Of a DNA stretch of 47,147 bases, positions 9,899-17,995 are shown piece by piece. Numbering within the stretch: position 1 is the first letter of the stretch; every line of letters starts with the position of its first letter. Origin of the DNA: Rhizobiaceae bacterium. Lineage in GTDB: Bacteria; Pseudomonadota; Alphaproteobacteria; Rhizobiales; Rhizobiaceae. Under the pieces are notes generated by a model, which made no database searches, was not told the origin of the DNA, and saw only the letters and a list, made by a program, of their open reading frames with translations. The position numbers and the translations under genes were made by a program. The stretch covers positions 1 to 47,147 of the forward strand of contig JAJFMR010000001.1 of the NCBI GenBank assembly GCA_020696915.1. Direction: 5' to 3'.

Positions 9899-11431
9899 TC
9901 AGGCCGCCTGCGCCAGCCGCTCCCCGGTCATGCGGTAGGAGATCGCTTCAGCCAGATGAATGCGGCCGACCCCGTCTGCTCCGTCGAGGTCGGCGAGCGT
10001 GCGGGCGACCCTGAGCACCCGATGATAGGCTCGCGCCGAGAAACCAAGTTTTTCGCTGGCGTCGCGCAGCAGCGACAGGCCGGCCGCGTCGGGCGCGGCG
10101 ATCTTCTCGATCAGCGCTGCCGAGCAATGGGCGTTGGTCTGGGCCATGTTCGGGCCGAGGCCGGCGAGACGGTGTTGCTGGGCACTGCGCGCCTTCCCGA
10201 CGCGTGCGGCGACCGCAGCGCTGGGCTCGGCACGGCCCGGGCGTATGAGGTCGCCCGCGGAGACCGCCGGTACGGCAATCCTGAGGTCGATGCGGTCAAG
10301 AAGCGGGCCGGAGATCCTTGCCTGATAGTCGGACTGGCAGCGCTGCCCCCGCGCGCACCGGTAGCCCGGTTCTCCCGCCATGCCGCAGCGGCAGGGGTTC
10401 ATCGCAGCGACGAGCTGGATGCGGGCGGGATAGGTCACGCGGTGATTGGCCCTGGCGATCATGCATTCCCCGGTTTCCAGGGGCTGCCGCAGGGCATCGA
10501 GCGTCTGCGGCGAGAACTCGGGAAACTCGTCCAGGAAAAGGACGCCGTTGTGGGCCAGCGAGACCTCGCCCGGTCTGGCTCCGGTGCCTCCCCCCACCAT
10601 GGCCGCCATGGAGGCCGAATGATGTGGCGCCCGGAACGGCCGGCGATCCGTGAGCTTGCCGCCGGCAAGTTGGCCGGCAATCGACGCGATCATCGAGACT
10701 TCCAGCAGCTCCTTGGGCGCCAGCGGCGGCAGGATTGACGGAAGCCGCTGGGCAAGCATCGACTTGCCCGAGCCGGGCGGGCCGATCATCAGCAGATTGT
10801 GGCCGCCGGCCGCCGCCACCTCCAGTGCCCGACGCGCGGTCTCCTGGCCTTTGATGTCGGCAAGGTCGGGCAGGTCGGTGCCGGGTGCGTGCACGCTCGG
10901 CTGAGGCCGCGACAGCACCTGCGTGCCGCGGAAATGGTTGGCCATGGCGATCAGGCTGCGCGGCGCCAGAATGTCGATGTCGGCCCCTGCCCACGCCGCC
11001 TCGGGACCGGAAATGGCCGGGCAGATGAGGCCCTTGCCCTCCGCATTGGCGCCGATCGCCGCCGGCAGTGCGCCGGCCACGCCCGAAATCGTGCCGTCGA
11101 GCGACAGCTCGCCAAGCACTACATAGCCGGCGAGCGCATCTCCCGGGATGGCGCCCAGCGACGCCATCAGTCCGAGCGCGATCGGCAGGTCGTAATGGCT
11201 GCCTTCCTTCGGAAGGTCCGCCGGCGCGAGATTGACCGTTACCTTCTTCGGCGGCATCGACAGGCCAGACGCGTGCAGCGCCGCCTGCACCCGCTCGCGG
11301 CTTTCGGCGACCGCCTTGTCGGGCAGGCCGACGATGTGCATGCCGACCTTCCCCGGACCGACCATCACTTGCACGTCCACCGGTACCGCCTCGATGCCCT
11401 GGAATGCCACCGTGCGCACGCGCGAAACCAT
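9899..11431 (-). CDS. comM: YifB/ComM family Mg-chelatase-like AAA+ ATPase
   Basis: A 510-residue hexameric helicase-type AAA+ ATPase. In naturally transformable bacteria ComM extends branch migration during uptake of DNA; in rhizobia its role is not established. The N-terminal Lon-like domain (VSRVRTVAFQGIEAVPVDVQ) is followed by Walker A GPPGSGKS at 217-224, Walker B LFLDEFPEF, and a four-Cys zinc-like patch (NPCRCG ... RCARGQRC). The C-terminal Mg-chelatase domain ends EAISYRM. ATG 11431 is chosen because AGGACGGGG precedes it and the protein then begins like its homologues. Confidence 0.94.
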   Translation of the reverse strand: MVSRVRTVAFQGIEAVPVDVQVMVGPGKVGMHIVGLPDKAVAESRERVQAALHASGLSMPPKKVTVNLAPADLPKEGSHYDLPIALGLMASLGAIPGDALAGYVVLGELSLDGTISGVAGALPAAIGANAEGKGLICPAISGPEAAWAGADIDILAPRSLIAMANHFRGTQVLSRPQPSVHAPGTDLPDLADIKGQETARRALEVAAAGGHNLLMIGPPGSGKSMLAQRLPSILPPLAPKELLEVSMIASIAGQLAGGKLTDRRPFRAPHHSASMAAMVGGGTGARPGEVSLAHNGVLFLDEFPEFSPQTLDALRQPLETGECMIARANHRVTYPARIQLVAAMNPCRCGMAGEPGYRCARGQRCQSDYQARISGPLLDRIDLRIAVPAVSAGDLIRPGRAEPSAAVAARVGKARSAQQHRLAGLGPNMAQTNAHCSAALIEKIAAPDAAGLSLLRDASEKLGFSARAYHRVLRVARTLADLDGADGVGRIHLAEAISYRMTGERLAQAA

Positions 11432-11588
11432 GTTGCCCCGTCCTGTCGACCGCGTGCCGCGAAGTTCTTTCACGCGGACGATTGCGAGAAGAGCACAGAT
11501 CGGCAGCCGCGGCAAGAACAATACAGGAACATTGCGGCGGCCAAGCAGCTTCTGCGACCGCGCTGCCTCTCAGGCTCCGTGTGGCTGC

Positions 11589-12851
11589 CTATTTGAGCTC
11601 CGACTTGATCTTCTCCACCTCGTCCGCGCTCATCTCGCCGACCGTCGTGACCTCGCCGTCCTTGATCCGCCACAAGCGGAACGGACCGGTGATGTCGCCG
11701 TACTCGTCGAAGCTGACCGGGCCGATGACCCCTTCGTACTTGATCGGTTTGCCTTCCTTGATCAGCGCCAGTGCCTTTGCGAACTCTTCCTTGCCGGCAT
11801 GGATCGGCGTGCCACCGGACGCCACAACCTCGGGGATGGCGGCCTTGATGGCGGCGGCGTCTCCCTTGCCCGCCTTGGCGATGGCCAGCGCGACGATGGC
11901 GCCCGCGTCATAGGAGCGGTCGGCAGCCGGAGCGTCCGGCTTGATGCCGCCCGAGAACGCCTCGTATTCCCTGCTGAAATATTCCGTCGAGGCGGTGGTC
12001 GTGGTTCCCGAGGACGTGCCGTAGGCATCGTTGAGATACTGCGCGCCCACCGCCTCGATGAAGTCGGCCGAGTTCATGCCGTCGTTGAGCAGGAATTTCG
12101 GCGCGCCGCCGCCCGATATCCAGGCGCGCGCGATCGTGGCTCCGTCGACGGGGTAGCTGATCAGATAGAGGGCCTCCGGCTCGCCTGCCATCGCGGCGCT
12201 CGCTTCCGACGCATAGCTGGCCTGTTTCTCGTTGTAAGGGGTCGTCGAGGTGATCGTGCCGCCGAGCTTCTCGTAGGCGGAAGCGAATTCGCGGACCATG
12301 TTGACGCCGAAGTCGTTGTTGACATGGATGACAGCGAGCTTCTTCAGACCCTGGTCGATGGCGTATTTCGCCGCCGCCGTGCCCTGCAGGGCGTCCGAGG
12401 TGATGGTGCGGAAGAACACTCCGCCCGTCTTGCCGTCGCGGGCGAGAGACGTCAGCGTCGGCGAGGAGGAAGCGGGTGAAACCTGGACGACGCCGGCCGG
12501 CGCCGTCACCGAGGTGAGGATCGGTATCGACACCGAGGAGATGATGCCGCCGATGATGACCGGCACTTTCTTGATGTTGACGAGTTGCGTCGCCTGGTCG
12601 ACGGCCACCGTGCCCTGGCTCTGGCTGTCGCGTGTGTCGGTCAACAGGTTGCAGCCGTCGACGCCGCCCGCCTCGTTGAAATCCCTGAATGCCATCTCCA
12701 CCGACTTTGCACCCGCCTGTCCGTAGGCGCCGGCCGGGCCGGTGAGTTCCATGACAACGCCGACCGTGATGTCGCATTCGGCGGCGATGGCGGGCACGCC
12801 GAGGCCCCCCAGTGCCGCAAGCAGGGTCGTGGTCGACAACAGCTTTTTCAT
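11589..12851 (-). CDS. ABC transporter solute-binding protein, branched-chain amino acid (HAAT) type
   Basis: A 420-residue periplasmic binding protein of the Leu/Ile/Val-type family. It has a clear Sec signal (residues 1-23, ending IAAEC), then VGVVMELTGPAGAYGQAG and the typical alternation of a two-lobe fold (VPVIIGGIISSVS; KKLAVIHVNNDFG). It should capture the substrate for the importer encoded divergently at 14564-17995. A GGGAGAAGG site precedes the ATG. It is third in the minus arm, 85 bases after the aldo/keto reductase. Ligand specificity cannot be read from the sequence; HAAT proteins bind amino acids, amides, urea and aromatic acids. Confidence 0.93.
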   Translation of the reverse strand: MKKLLSTTTLLAALGGLGVPAIAAECDITVGVVMELTGPAGAYGQAGAKSVEMAFRDFNEAGGVDGCNLLTDTRDSQSQGTVAVDQATQLVNIKKVPVIIGGIISSVSIPILTSVTAPAGVVQVSPASSSPTLTSLARDGKTGGVFFRTITSDALQGTAAAKYAIDQGLKKLAVIHVNNDFGVNMVREFASAYEKLGGTITSTTPYNEKQASYASEASAAMAGEPEALYLISYPVDGATIARAWISGGGAPKFLLNDGMNSADFIEAVGAQYLNDAYGTSSGTTTTASTEYFSREYEAFSGGIKPDAPAADRSYDAGAIVALAIAKAGKGDAAAIKAAIPEVVASGGTPIHAGKEEFAKALALIKEGKPIKYEGVIGPVSFDEYGDITGPFRLWRIKDGEVTTVGEMSADEVEKIKSELK

Positions 12852-12936
12852 TATTTCCTTCTCCCTTTTTTGCTTCGAGGCTCATCCGGAGCCTTGGTGG
12901 TTTTCATCGTCTAACGCCGGTGCCGTGACCCCGCCC

Positions 12937-14001
12937 TCAGGCGGCGCCTTTGTTCAGATTGTACATCATGATCGAGCCGTGCGGGCTGGCCCGGTCGCGT
13001 TCGAGCTCATAGACGTCACCCTCGAGCGGGCGTGCGCGGGTCAGCACCCGATCGATCGCGGCGTGGTCGGCGGCATCGAGATCGACGCGGGCGATGGCGA
13101 GGTTCGACGCCATGTGGGACCGGTTGCGGGCTCCGACGATGACCGCCGCGACTGCTGGCTGCCCCAGCATCGCCGAACTGGCGACGGTGGCGATGTCCAC
13201 TTCGTGGCGGTCAGCTATCCCGCGAAGCGCCCGCAGCAGCTCCTGGAGCAGCGCCCAGCCTCCGAAATCGTCAATGATCAGCCTGTATTTCGTAAGCGAG
13301 CGGTTGGCCAGCGCTCCGGTCGGCTCCTCCTGTCCGAGCCACGCGTCGCCGAGGAAGCCTCCCGCGACGGTGCCGTAGCAGAGCAGTGAGACGCCGTTCG
13401 CCGAGGCGGCCGCCGCCATGCGACCTTCGGGCCGCCTGTCGAGCAGCGAATACTGCACCTGCATCGTGGTGAGCGGCACGCCGGCTCCGAGCATCGCCAC
13501 CATGTGCCGGCTGTCGAAATTGGTGGCGCCGAGCTTGTGGATCTTGCCGGCGCGCCGCAGTTCGTCGAGCCAGGCGGCGGTCTCAAGCCACCGCTGCACC
13601 GAATAGTCCCACCAATGGAATTGCACGAGATCCAGACGGTCGAGTTTCAGCCGGATGAGCGATCGGTCGACGACGCGCTCGACATAGGCCTTTGTGATGC
13701 TCGGCAGGACGTCCAGATCTGGTACGAACTTCGTATGCACCTTGACCCGCCCGAGCGCCTCGCGGCCGCGCAGATCGGCATAGCGCGTTCTGAACCGGCC
13801 GATCAGTTCTTCGACTCCGGTGTAGATGTCGGCGCAGTCGAAGGTGGTGATGCCCGCGTCGGCAAAGGCGATCATGTCGCCGATCGGATCCTCGCTGGTA
13901 AGCCGGCCGTGGCCGCTCGCCAGTTGCCAGCCGCCGCGGATCACGCGCGAGATTTCATAATCCGGCGCAAGCCGGATTCGCGGCATGGCCGGCTCAGTCA
14001 T
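12937..14001 (-). CDS. aldo/keto reductase (QFHWW type)
   Basis: A 354-residue aldo/keto reductase. The catalytic tetrad is complete: Asp55, Tyr60 (DCADIY), Lys91 (VHTKF) and His129 (QFHWW). Its start ATG overlaps the stop of the TIGR04076 gene by eight bases, so translation is probably coupled. It resembles the reductase domain of the fusion protein at 17992-19539, sharing QFHWW, YGT-x-x-GGFL, a WLG-x-x-EP segment and the FGGWA/AGGWA-x-x-QE helix, so the two are paralogues placed on both arms of the cluster. The C-terminal tail beyond residue 325 is an extension. It probably acts on an imported carbonyl compound; this is inferred. Confidence 0.92.
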   Translation of the reverse strand: MTEPAMPRIRLAPDYEISRVIRGGWQLASGHGRLTSEDPIGDMIAFADAGITTFDCADIYTGVEELIGRFRTRYADLRGREALGRVKVHTKFVPDLDVLPSITKAYVERVVDRSLIRLKLDRLDLVQFHWWDYSVQRWLETAAWLDELRRAGKIHKLGATNFDSRHMVAMLGAGVPLTTMQVQYSLLDRRPEGRMAAAASANGVSLLCYGTVAGGFLGDAWLGQEEPTGALANRSLTKYRLIIDDFGGWALLQELLRALRGIADRHEVDIATVASSAMLGQPAVAAVIVGARNRSHMASNLAIARVDLDAADHAAIDRVLTRARPLEGDVYELERDRASPHGSIMMYNLNKGAA

Positions 14002-14341
14002 CGAGCGGCACCGCCGTGGTGCGGGCGTGGCTGAACATCCGCTTGGCGAGCCGCGTAATGCGCAGCCGCGAGCCGCAATTGGGATCGGGGCAGGCGATCT
14101 CGGCGTCGGTGGTCATCCAGTCGTTCCTGTGGGTCGGCCGCTGCTTGGCTGCGAGCAGGGGCAGCACCGCCGCAAGAGAGTAGATGGAGATGCCCTGTCC
14201 CGGGGGCAGGAAGAGCATTTCCCCGTGCAGTTCGAAATGGTCGCCGGCCTTGGCCCCGCAGTAGATCGGCGCGCCCTCCGGCGCCGTCACCTCGACGCGC
14301 AGGTCGAAGAGCTCGAAGAGATCGTCGCGCGGTTCAGCCAC
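13994..14341 (-). CDS. TIGR04076 family small protein
   Basis: A small soluble protein, 115 residues if started at GTG 14341 (115 codons plus stop). The core reads DLRVEVTAPEG, then a Cys-containing KAGDHFELHGEML segment, ISIYSLAAVLPLLAAKQR, and a C-terminal ACPDPNCGSRLRITRL. This layout matches the TIGR04076 family, whose function is unknown. The frame stays open upstream to a TTG at 14515, but that extra stretch is low-complexity and unlike a protein. The start is therefore uncertain. It is first in the minus arm and overlaps the aldo/keto reductase start. Three Cys residues could bind a metal, which is speculative. Confidence 0.7.
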   Translation of the reverse strand: MAEPRDDLFELFDLRVEVTAPEGAPIYCGAKAGDHFELHGEMLFLPPGQGISIYSLAAVLPLLAAKQRPTHRNDWMTTDAEIACPDPNCGSRLRITRLAKRMFSHARTTAVPLDD

Positions 14342-14563
14342 GCGCAAGCGCCCCGAGGGCCGGCAGCCCGCACCGCCGCATGGCAAGGGTCCTGCAGGTG
14401 AGGCCGCCTCCGCCCCGCCAGGATCTTGATAACCGATCCCTTCGCTCGTGCATGAAGGAGAAGCCACCGTTCCGGCGCGCCGCGCCACCACCGTCACCGG
14501 ATTTTCTATTTGCAAGCCGGAACGATGTAAAGTTTGATCGGGGCGAGCCTGTCAGACGCCCAG
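14342..14563. promoter_or_regulatory. divergent promoter region of the transporter / aldo-keto reductase cluster
   Basis: This 222-base gap separates the two arms and should hold both promoters. On the plus strand TTGCAA (14510-14515) and TTTGAT 17 bases later are a weak sigma-70 candidate. I see no clear operator, and no regulator gene lies within the cluster. Confidence 0.4.
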
Positions 14564-15370
14564 ATGCAATCAGCCCCCTTGACCGACCCTACCGGCGCCA
14601 CGGCTCCGTCGCTGATCGAGGCGCACGGCCTCGTCAAGGTGTTCGGGGGGCTGCGCGCCGTGGACAACATGTCGATCGCGGTCCGCAAAGGCGAGATGGT
14701 GGGGCTGATCGGTCCCAACGGCGCCGGCAAGACGACGCTTTTCAACCTGCTCGCCGGCAGCTTGGCGCCGACGCATGGCACGATCACGCTGGGCGGGACC
14801 GATGTCACGAGACACGGACCCGACAGACGCATCAGACACGGTGTCGGACGCACCTTTCAGATCCCGAGGCCGTTTGCCCAGATGACCGTGCTCGAGAATG
14901 TGCTGGCCGGCGGGCAGAATCAGACGGGCGAGCGCATGTGGGCGAACCTCCTGCGCCCCGCCCGCGTGGCGCGGGAAGAGCGGGCCCTCGTCGCCAAGGC
15001 GCGCGCTCTGCTCGATTTCGTCACCCTGTCGGCGCTGGAGAACCAGCCGGCGCGCACCCTGTCGGGCGGCCAGCGCAAGCTGCTGGAGCTGGCGCGTATC
15101 CTGATGGCCGATCCGCAGGCGATTCTGCTCGACGAACCGGCCGCCGGCGTCAACCCGAGCCTGCTCGAACTGATCATCGGCCGCATCCTCGACCTCAACC
15201 GGGCGGGCACCTCGATCCTGCTCATCGAGCACAACATGGACGCCGTCGCCCGGCTCTGCAGCCGTGTGGTCGTGATGGCCGCCGGTCGCCATCTCGCCGC
15301 GGGCTCTCCGGCAGAAATCACCCGCGACCCGGCCGTCGTCGACGCATATCTCGGCGGCGCGCCGGCATGA
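14564..15370 (+). CDS. HAAT-type ABC transporter ATP-binding protein (LivG-like)
   Basis: A 268-residue ATPase of a branched-chain-amino-acid-type importer. Walker A GPNGAGKTT is at 50-58, signature LSGGQ at 166-170, Walker B ILLDEP at 187-192 and the switch His at 223 (LIEHNMD). The sequence after Walker B (AAGVNP) and the length are LivG-like. ATG 14564 gives a good N-terminus; an upstream in-frame TTG at 14534 would add ten residues and lacks a clear ribosome site. Its stop overlaps the next start (ATGA). Confidence 0.93.
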   Translation: MQSAPLTDPTGATAPSLIEAHGLVKVFGGLRAVDNMSIAVRKGEMVGLIGPNGAGKTTLFNLLAGSLAPTHGTITLGGTDVTRHGPDRRIRHGVGRTFQIPRPFAQMTVLENVLAGGQNQTGERMWANLLRPARVAREERALVAKARALLDFVTLSALENQPARTLSGGQRKLLELARILMADPQAILLDEPAAGVNPSLLELIIGRILDLNRAGTSILLIEHNMDAVARLCSRVVVMAAGRHLAAGSPAEITRDPAVVDAYLGGAPA

Positions 15371-16119
15371 CGGGGCCGTCCCCGCCGGTATTGTCGACGA
15401 GCGGGCTGGTCGCCGGCTACGAGCGCGACCTGCCGATCGTGCGCGGCGTCGACCTCACGGTACGACCGGGCGAACTCGTCGTCATCCTCGGGCCAAACGG
15501 CGCCGGCAAGTCGACCCTCGTGAAGTCGGTCGCCGGACTGGTGCCGGTCTTCGCGGGCAGGATCTCGCTGGACGGTTCGGACATCACTGCGATCCCCGCC
15601 CAGCGCCGGATACGGCACGGGCTCGCCTTCGTCCCGCAGACCGAGAACATCTTCGCCACGCTGTCGATCCGCGACAACCTCCTTCTTGCCGCCGACATCC
15701 TGCCGAAGGATTCGCGAAAAAGCCGCCTCGACTCTATCTACGGCATGTTCCCGGATCTCGCCGAGCGGCCGGGGCGCCGCGCCGGCGCGCTGTCGGGCGG
15801 CCAGCGCCAGATGCTGGCCATCGCACGCGCCCTGCTTGTCGAGCCCTCGCTGCTCATCCTCGACGAGCCGTCGGCTGGCCTTTCGCCGAAAATAGTGGCG
15901 GAAGTGTTCGCGCGGCTCGCGGCGATCAACGCGAGCGGCGTCACCATCGTGCTGGTCGAGCAGAACGTCAGGGCGGCACTTTCCATAGCCGACCGCGGCG
16001 TCATCCTCGTGGAAGGAATGCTGCGCCATAGCGGGGACGCCAAGGCGCTCGGCGCCGACCCGCTGATTGCCGAACTCTATCTCGGCGCGCCGCGCCCGGG
16101 CGGAGCATCGGTCGCATGA
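15367..16119 (+). CDS. HAAT-type ABC transporter ATP-binding protein (LivF-like)
   Basis: A 250-residue second ATPase of the importer. Walker A GPNGAGKST is at 42-50, signature LSGGQ at 142-146 and Walker B LLILDEP at 162-168, with SAGLSP following as in LivF. ATG 15367 overlaps the LivG-like stop by the tetranucleotide ATGA, and the stop at 16117-16119 overlaps the permease start in the same way. This tight coupling implies equal synthesis of the four transporter subunits. Confidence 0.94.
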   Translation: MTGPSPPVLSTSGLVAGYERDLPIVRGVDLTVRPGELVVILGPNGAGKSTLVKSVAGLVPVFAGRISLDGSDITAIPAQRRIRHGLAFVPQTENIFATLSIRDNLLLAADILPKDSRKSRLDSIYGMFPDLAERPGRRAGALSGGQRQMLAIARALLVEPSLLILDEPSAGLSPKIVAEVFARLAAINASGVTIVLVEQNVRAALSIADRGVILVEGMLRHSGDAKALGADPLIAELYLGAPRPGGASVA

Positions 16120-17027
16120 ACCCGCAGGTCGCGATGGATGGGCTGGTGGCCGGATCGATGATCGGCCTTGGCGCGCTCGGCATCACCCTGACCTACTCCA
16201 TCCTGCGCTTTGCCAATTTCGCGCACGGCGAATTCATTGCCTGGGGCGCCTATCTGGCGCTCGCCGCCGGCGCCGCGCTGGGCTCGGTCTTTCCCGGCCT
16301 GGCGGCGCCGGTCGGGCCTTTCTCGTTCGGCTGGGCGCTGCCGGTCGCCCTGTTCGCGGCCATCGGGCTGAACGGCGTCCTGGCGCTTGGCGTCGACCGC
16401 CTTCTGTTCGGGCCGCTGAGGCAGCGGCGCAGTTCGGTCATCGTGCTGGTCATGGCGAGCTTCGGGGCGGCGCTGACGCTCCGCAGCCTGCTCGAATTCA
16501 TCTTCACATCCAGGCCCGCCTATTTCAGCAAGGCGCTGCAGATCGCATTGCCGCTTGGCGGCGGCATCAGGGCCACGCCGGATCAGCTTCTGACGCTCGG
16601 CGTGGCGCTGGTTTTCGTCGTCTGCGTTCATCTCCTCCTGACCAGGACCGCGATGGGGCGGTCGATGCGGGCCGTTAGCGAGAACGTGGCGCTGGCCGGG
16701 TGCGTCGGCGTCGAGGTCGGCAGCGTCATCCGCGTCGTGTGGCTGCTCGGCGCGGGCCTCGCATGCGTGGCAGGAGTGGGCGCCGGACTGCTGGTCCAGA
16801 TCCGGCCGCAAATGGGCCTTGACCTTCTGCTGCCGCTGTTCGCGGCGGCAATCCTCGGCGGCATCGGCAGCGTGCCGGGGGCGATGGTGGCGGGGCTGGT
16901 CGTAGGCCTGTCGGAGGCGCTGGCCGTGCAGTTCGTCGGCGCCGAATGGCGGGCGGCGGTGGCTTTCGTCATCCTCGTGGCCGCGCTGCTGCTGCGTCCG
17001 CAAGGCCTGTTCGGGAGGGCCGATTGA
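16116..17027 (+). CDS. HAAT-type ABC transporter permease (LivH-like)
   Basis: A 303-residue inner-membrane permease with about eight hydrophobic segments. The early GLGALGITLTYSILRFANFAHGEF stretch is the classic LivH motif (partly quoted). The cytoplasmic EAA-like loop carries RAVSENVALAGCVGV, and a conserved LFAAAILGGIGSVPGAM precedes the last helices. The start overlaps the LivF-like stop. It pairs with the LivM-like permease that follows. Confidence 0.94.
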   Translation: MNPQVAMDGLVAGSMIGLGALGITLTYSILRFANFAHGEFIAWGAYLALAAGAALGSVFPGLAAPVGPFSFGWALPVALFAAIGLNGVLALGVDRLLFGPLRQRRSSVIVLVMASFGAALTLRSLLEFIFTSRPAYFSKALQIALPLGGGIRATPDQLLTLGVALVFVVCVHLLLTRTAMGRSMRAVSENVALAGCVGVEVGSVIRVVWLLGAGLACVAGVGAGLLVQIRPQMGLDLLLPLFAAAILGGIGSVPGAMVAGLVVGLSEALAVQFVGAEWRAAVAFVILVAALLLRPQGLFGRAD

Positions 17028-17995
17028 GCCTGGAACTCGTCAGCTACGGCGCATTCTTCCTGACCATGGCGCTGACCTTCGCGATCATTTGCCTCGGTCT
17101 CAACGTGCAGTGGGGCCAGACCGGCCTGTTCAATGTCGGCGTCGCCGGCTTCGTGGCCGCCGGTGCCTATGTCTCGGCGCTGCTGACGACGCCCGAGGAT
17201 GCGGCGAGGCTCGGCGGTTTCGGCATGCCCATCGCCGCCGGCTGGCTGGGCGGCGCGTTGGCCTCGGCCGCCCTGTCCTTCATGGTCGGCGCGCTGACCA
17301 TCCGCCTCAGGGCCGACTACCTGGCGATTGCCACTTTCGGGGTCGCCGTGGTCGTGCAGCTGTGCGCGCTCAACCTCGAGGCGGTGACCGGCGGCCCGTT
17401 CGGCGTCGGCTTCATTCCGCGCCCCTTCGCAGGCACGGCCCGCAACCCGCTGTCGTTCGGCCTCCTCAATCTCGGCTTGCTGGCGGCGCTGGTTGCAATG
17501 CTCTATCTGCTCGTCGAGCGGCTGACGCGCAGCCCCTGGGGGCGCGTGCTCCGCGCCGTGCGCGAGGACGAGGCGGCGGCGCTGGCACTCGGCAAGAACG
17601 CCTCGCGGCTCAGGCTTCAGGCATTTGCGCTGGGCGGCGGGATGATGGGTCTGGCGGGAGCGGTGCAGGCGCATTTCATCGGCTTCATCGCGCCGGACAA
17701 CTACATGCCGATGCTCACGTTCCAGGTATGGGCCATGCTGATCGTCGGCGGGTCGGGCAACAATCGCGGCGCCATCCTCGGCGCCGTACTGGTGTGGGCG
17801 ATCTGGGCCGGCTCGGCGGCGCTGATCTCGACGCTGTTTCCGCCCGCCGAGCAGGCGCGCGCCGCAGCCCTGCAGATCGTGCTCATCGGCGTCGCGCTCT
17901 GCGGGGTCCTGCTGCTGCGGCCGCGCGGCATCATGGGGGAAGAGCAGATCGTTTCGCGCCACGTCGGCAAGCCCCACAAGGCCGGCGCGCCATGA
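17024..17995 (+). CDS. HAAT-type ABC transporter permease (LivM-like)
   Basis: A 323-residue second permease. Family features are LGLNVQWGQTGLFNVG near the N-terminus, the ITxRLRADYLAIATFGVA segment, the RAVREDEAAALALGKN cytoplasmic loop and a C-terminal RPRGIMGEEQ. No ATG is available at the right place: TTG 17024 overlaps the LivH-like stop as TTGA and is preceded by GGGAGGG at 17013-17018. Longer versions in the same frame run into the preceding gene and are not protein-like. Its stop overlaps the next start (ATGA). Confidence 0.92.
   Translation: MSLELVSYGAFFLTMALTFAIICLGLNVQWGQTGLFNVGVAGFVAAGAYVSALLTTPEDAARLGGFGMPIAAGWLGGALASAALSFMVGALTIRLRADYLAIATFGVAVVVQLCALNLEAVTGGPFGVGFIPRPFAGTARNPLSFGLLNLGLLAALVAMLYLLVERLTRSPWGRVLRAVREDEAAALALGKNASRLRLQAFALGGGMMGLAGAVQAHFIGFIAPDNYMPMLTFQVWAMLIVGGSGNNRGAILGAVLVWAIWAGSAALISTLFPPAEQARAAALQIVLIGVALCGVLLLRPRGIMGEEQIVSRHVGKPHKAGAP

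Noticed and set aside
13994..14515. 173-codon version of the TIGR04076 gene starting at TTG 14515
   Set aside because: The first 58 codons are low-complexity and lie across the divergent promoter region; the family core starts after GTG 14341.
14380..15366. 5' extension of the LivF-like frame
   Set aside because: It overlaps the LivG-like gene out of frame; the true LivF-like start is ATG 15367 in an ATGA overlap.
17089..17991. fusion of the aldo/keto reductase-Rid protein to a still longer N-terminal frame
   Set aside because: The stretch before 17992 is an out-of-frame reading of the LivM-like permease. Only the reductase-Rid fusion itself is real.
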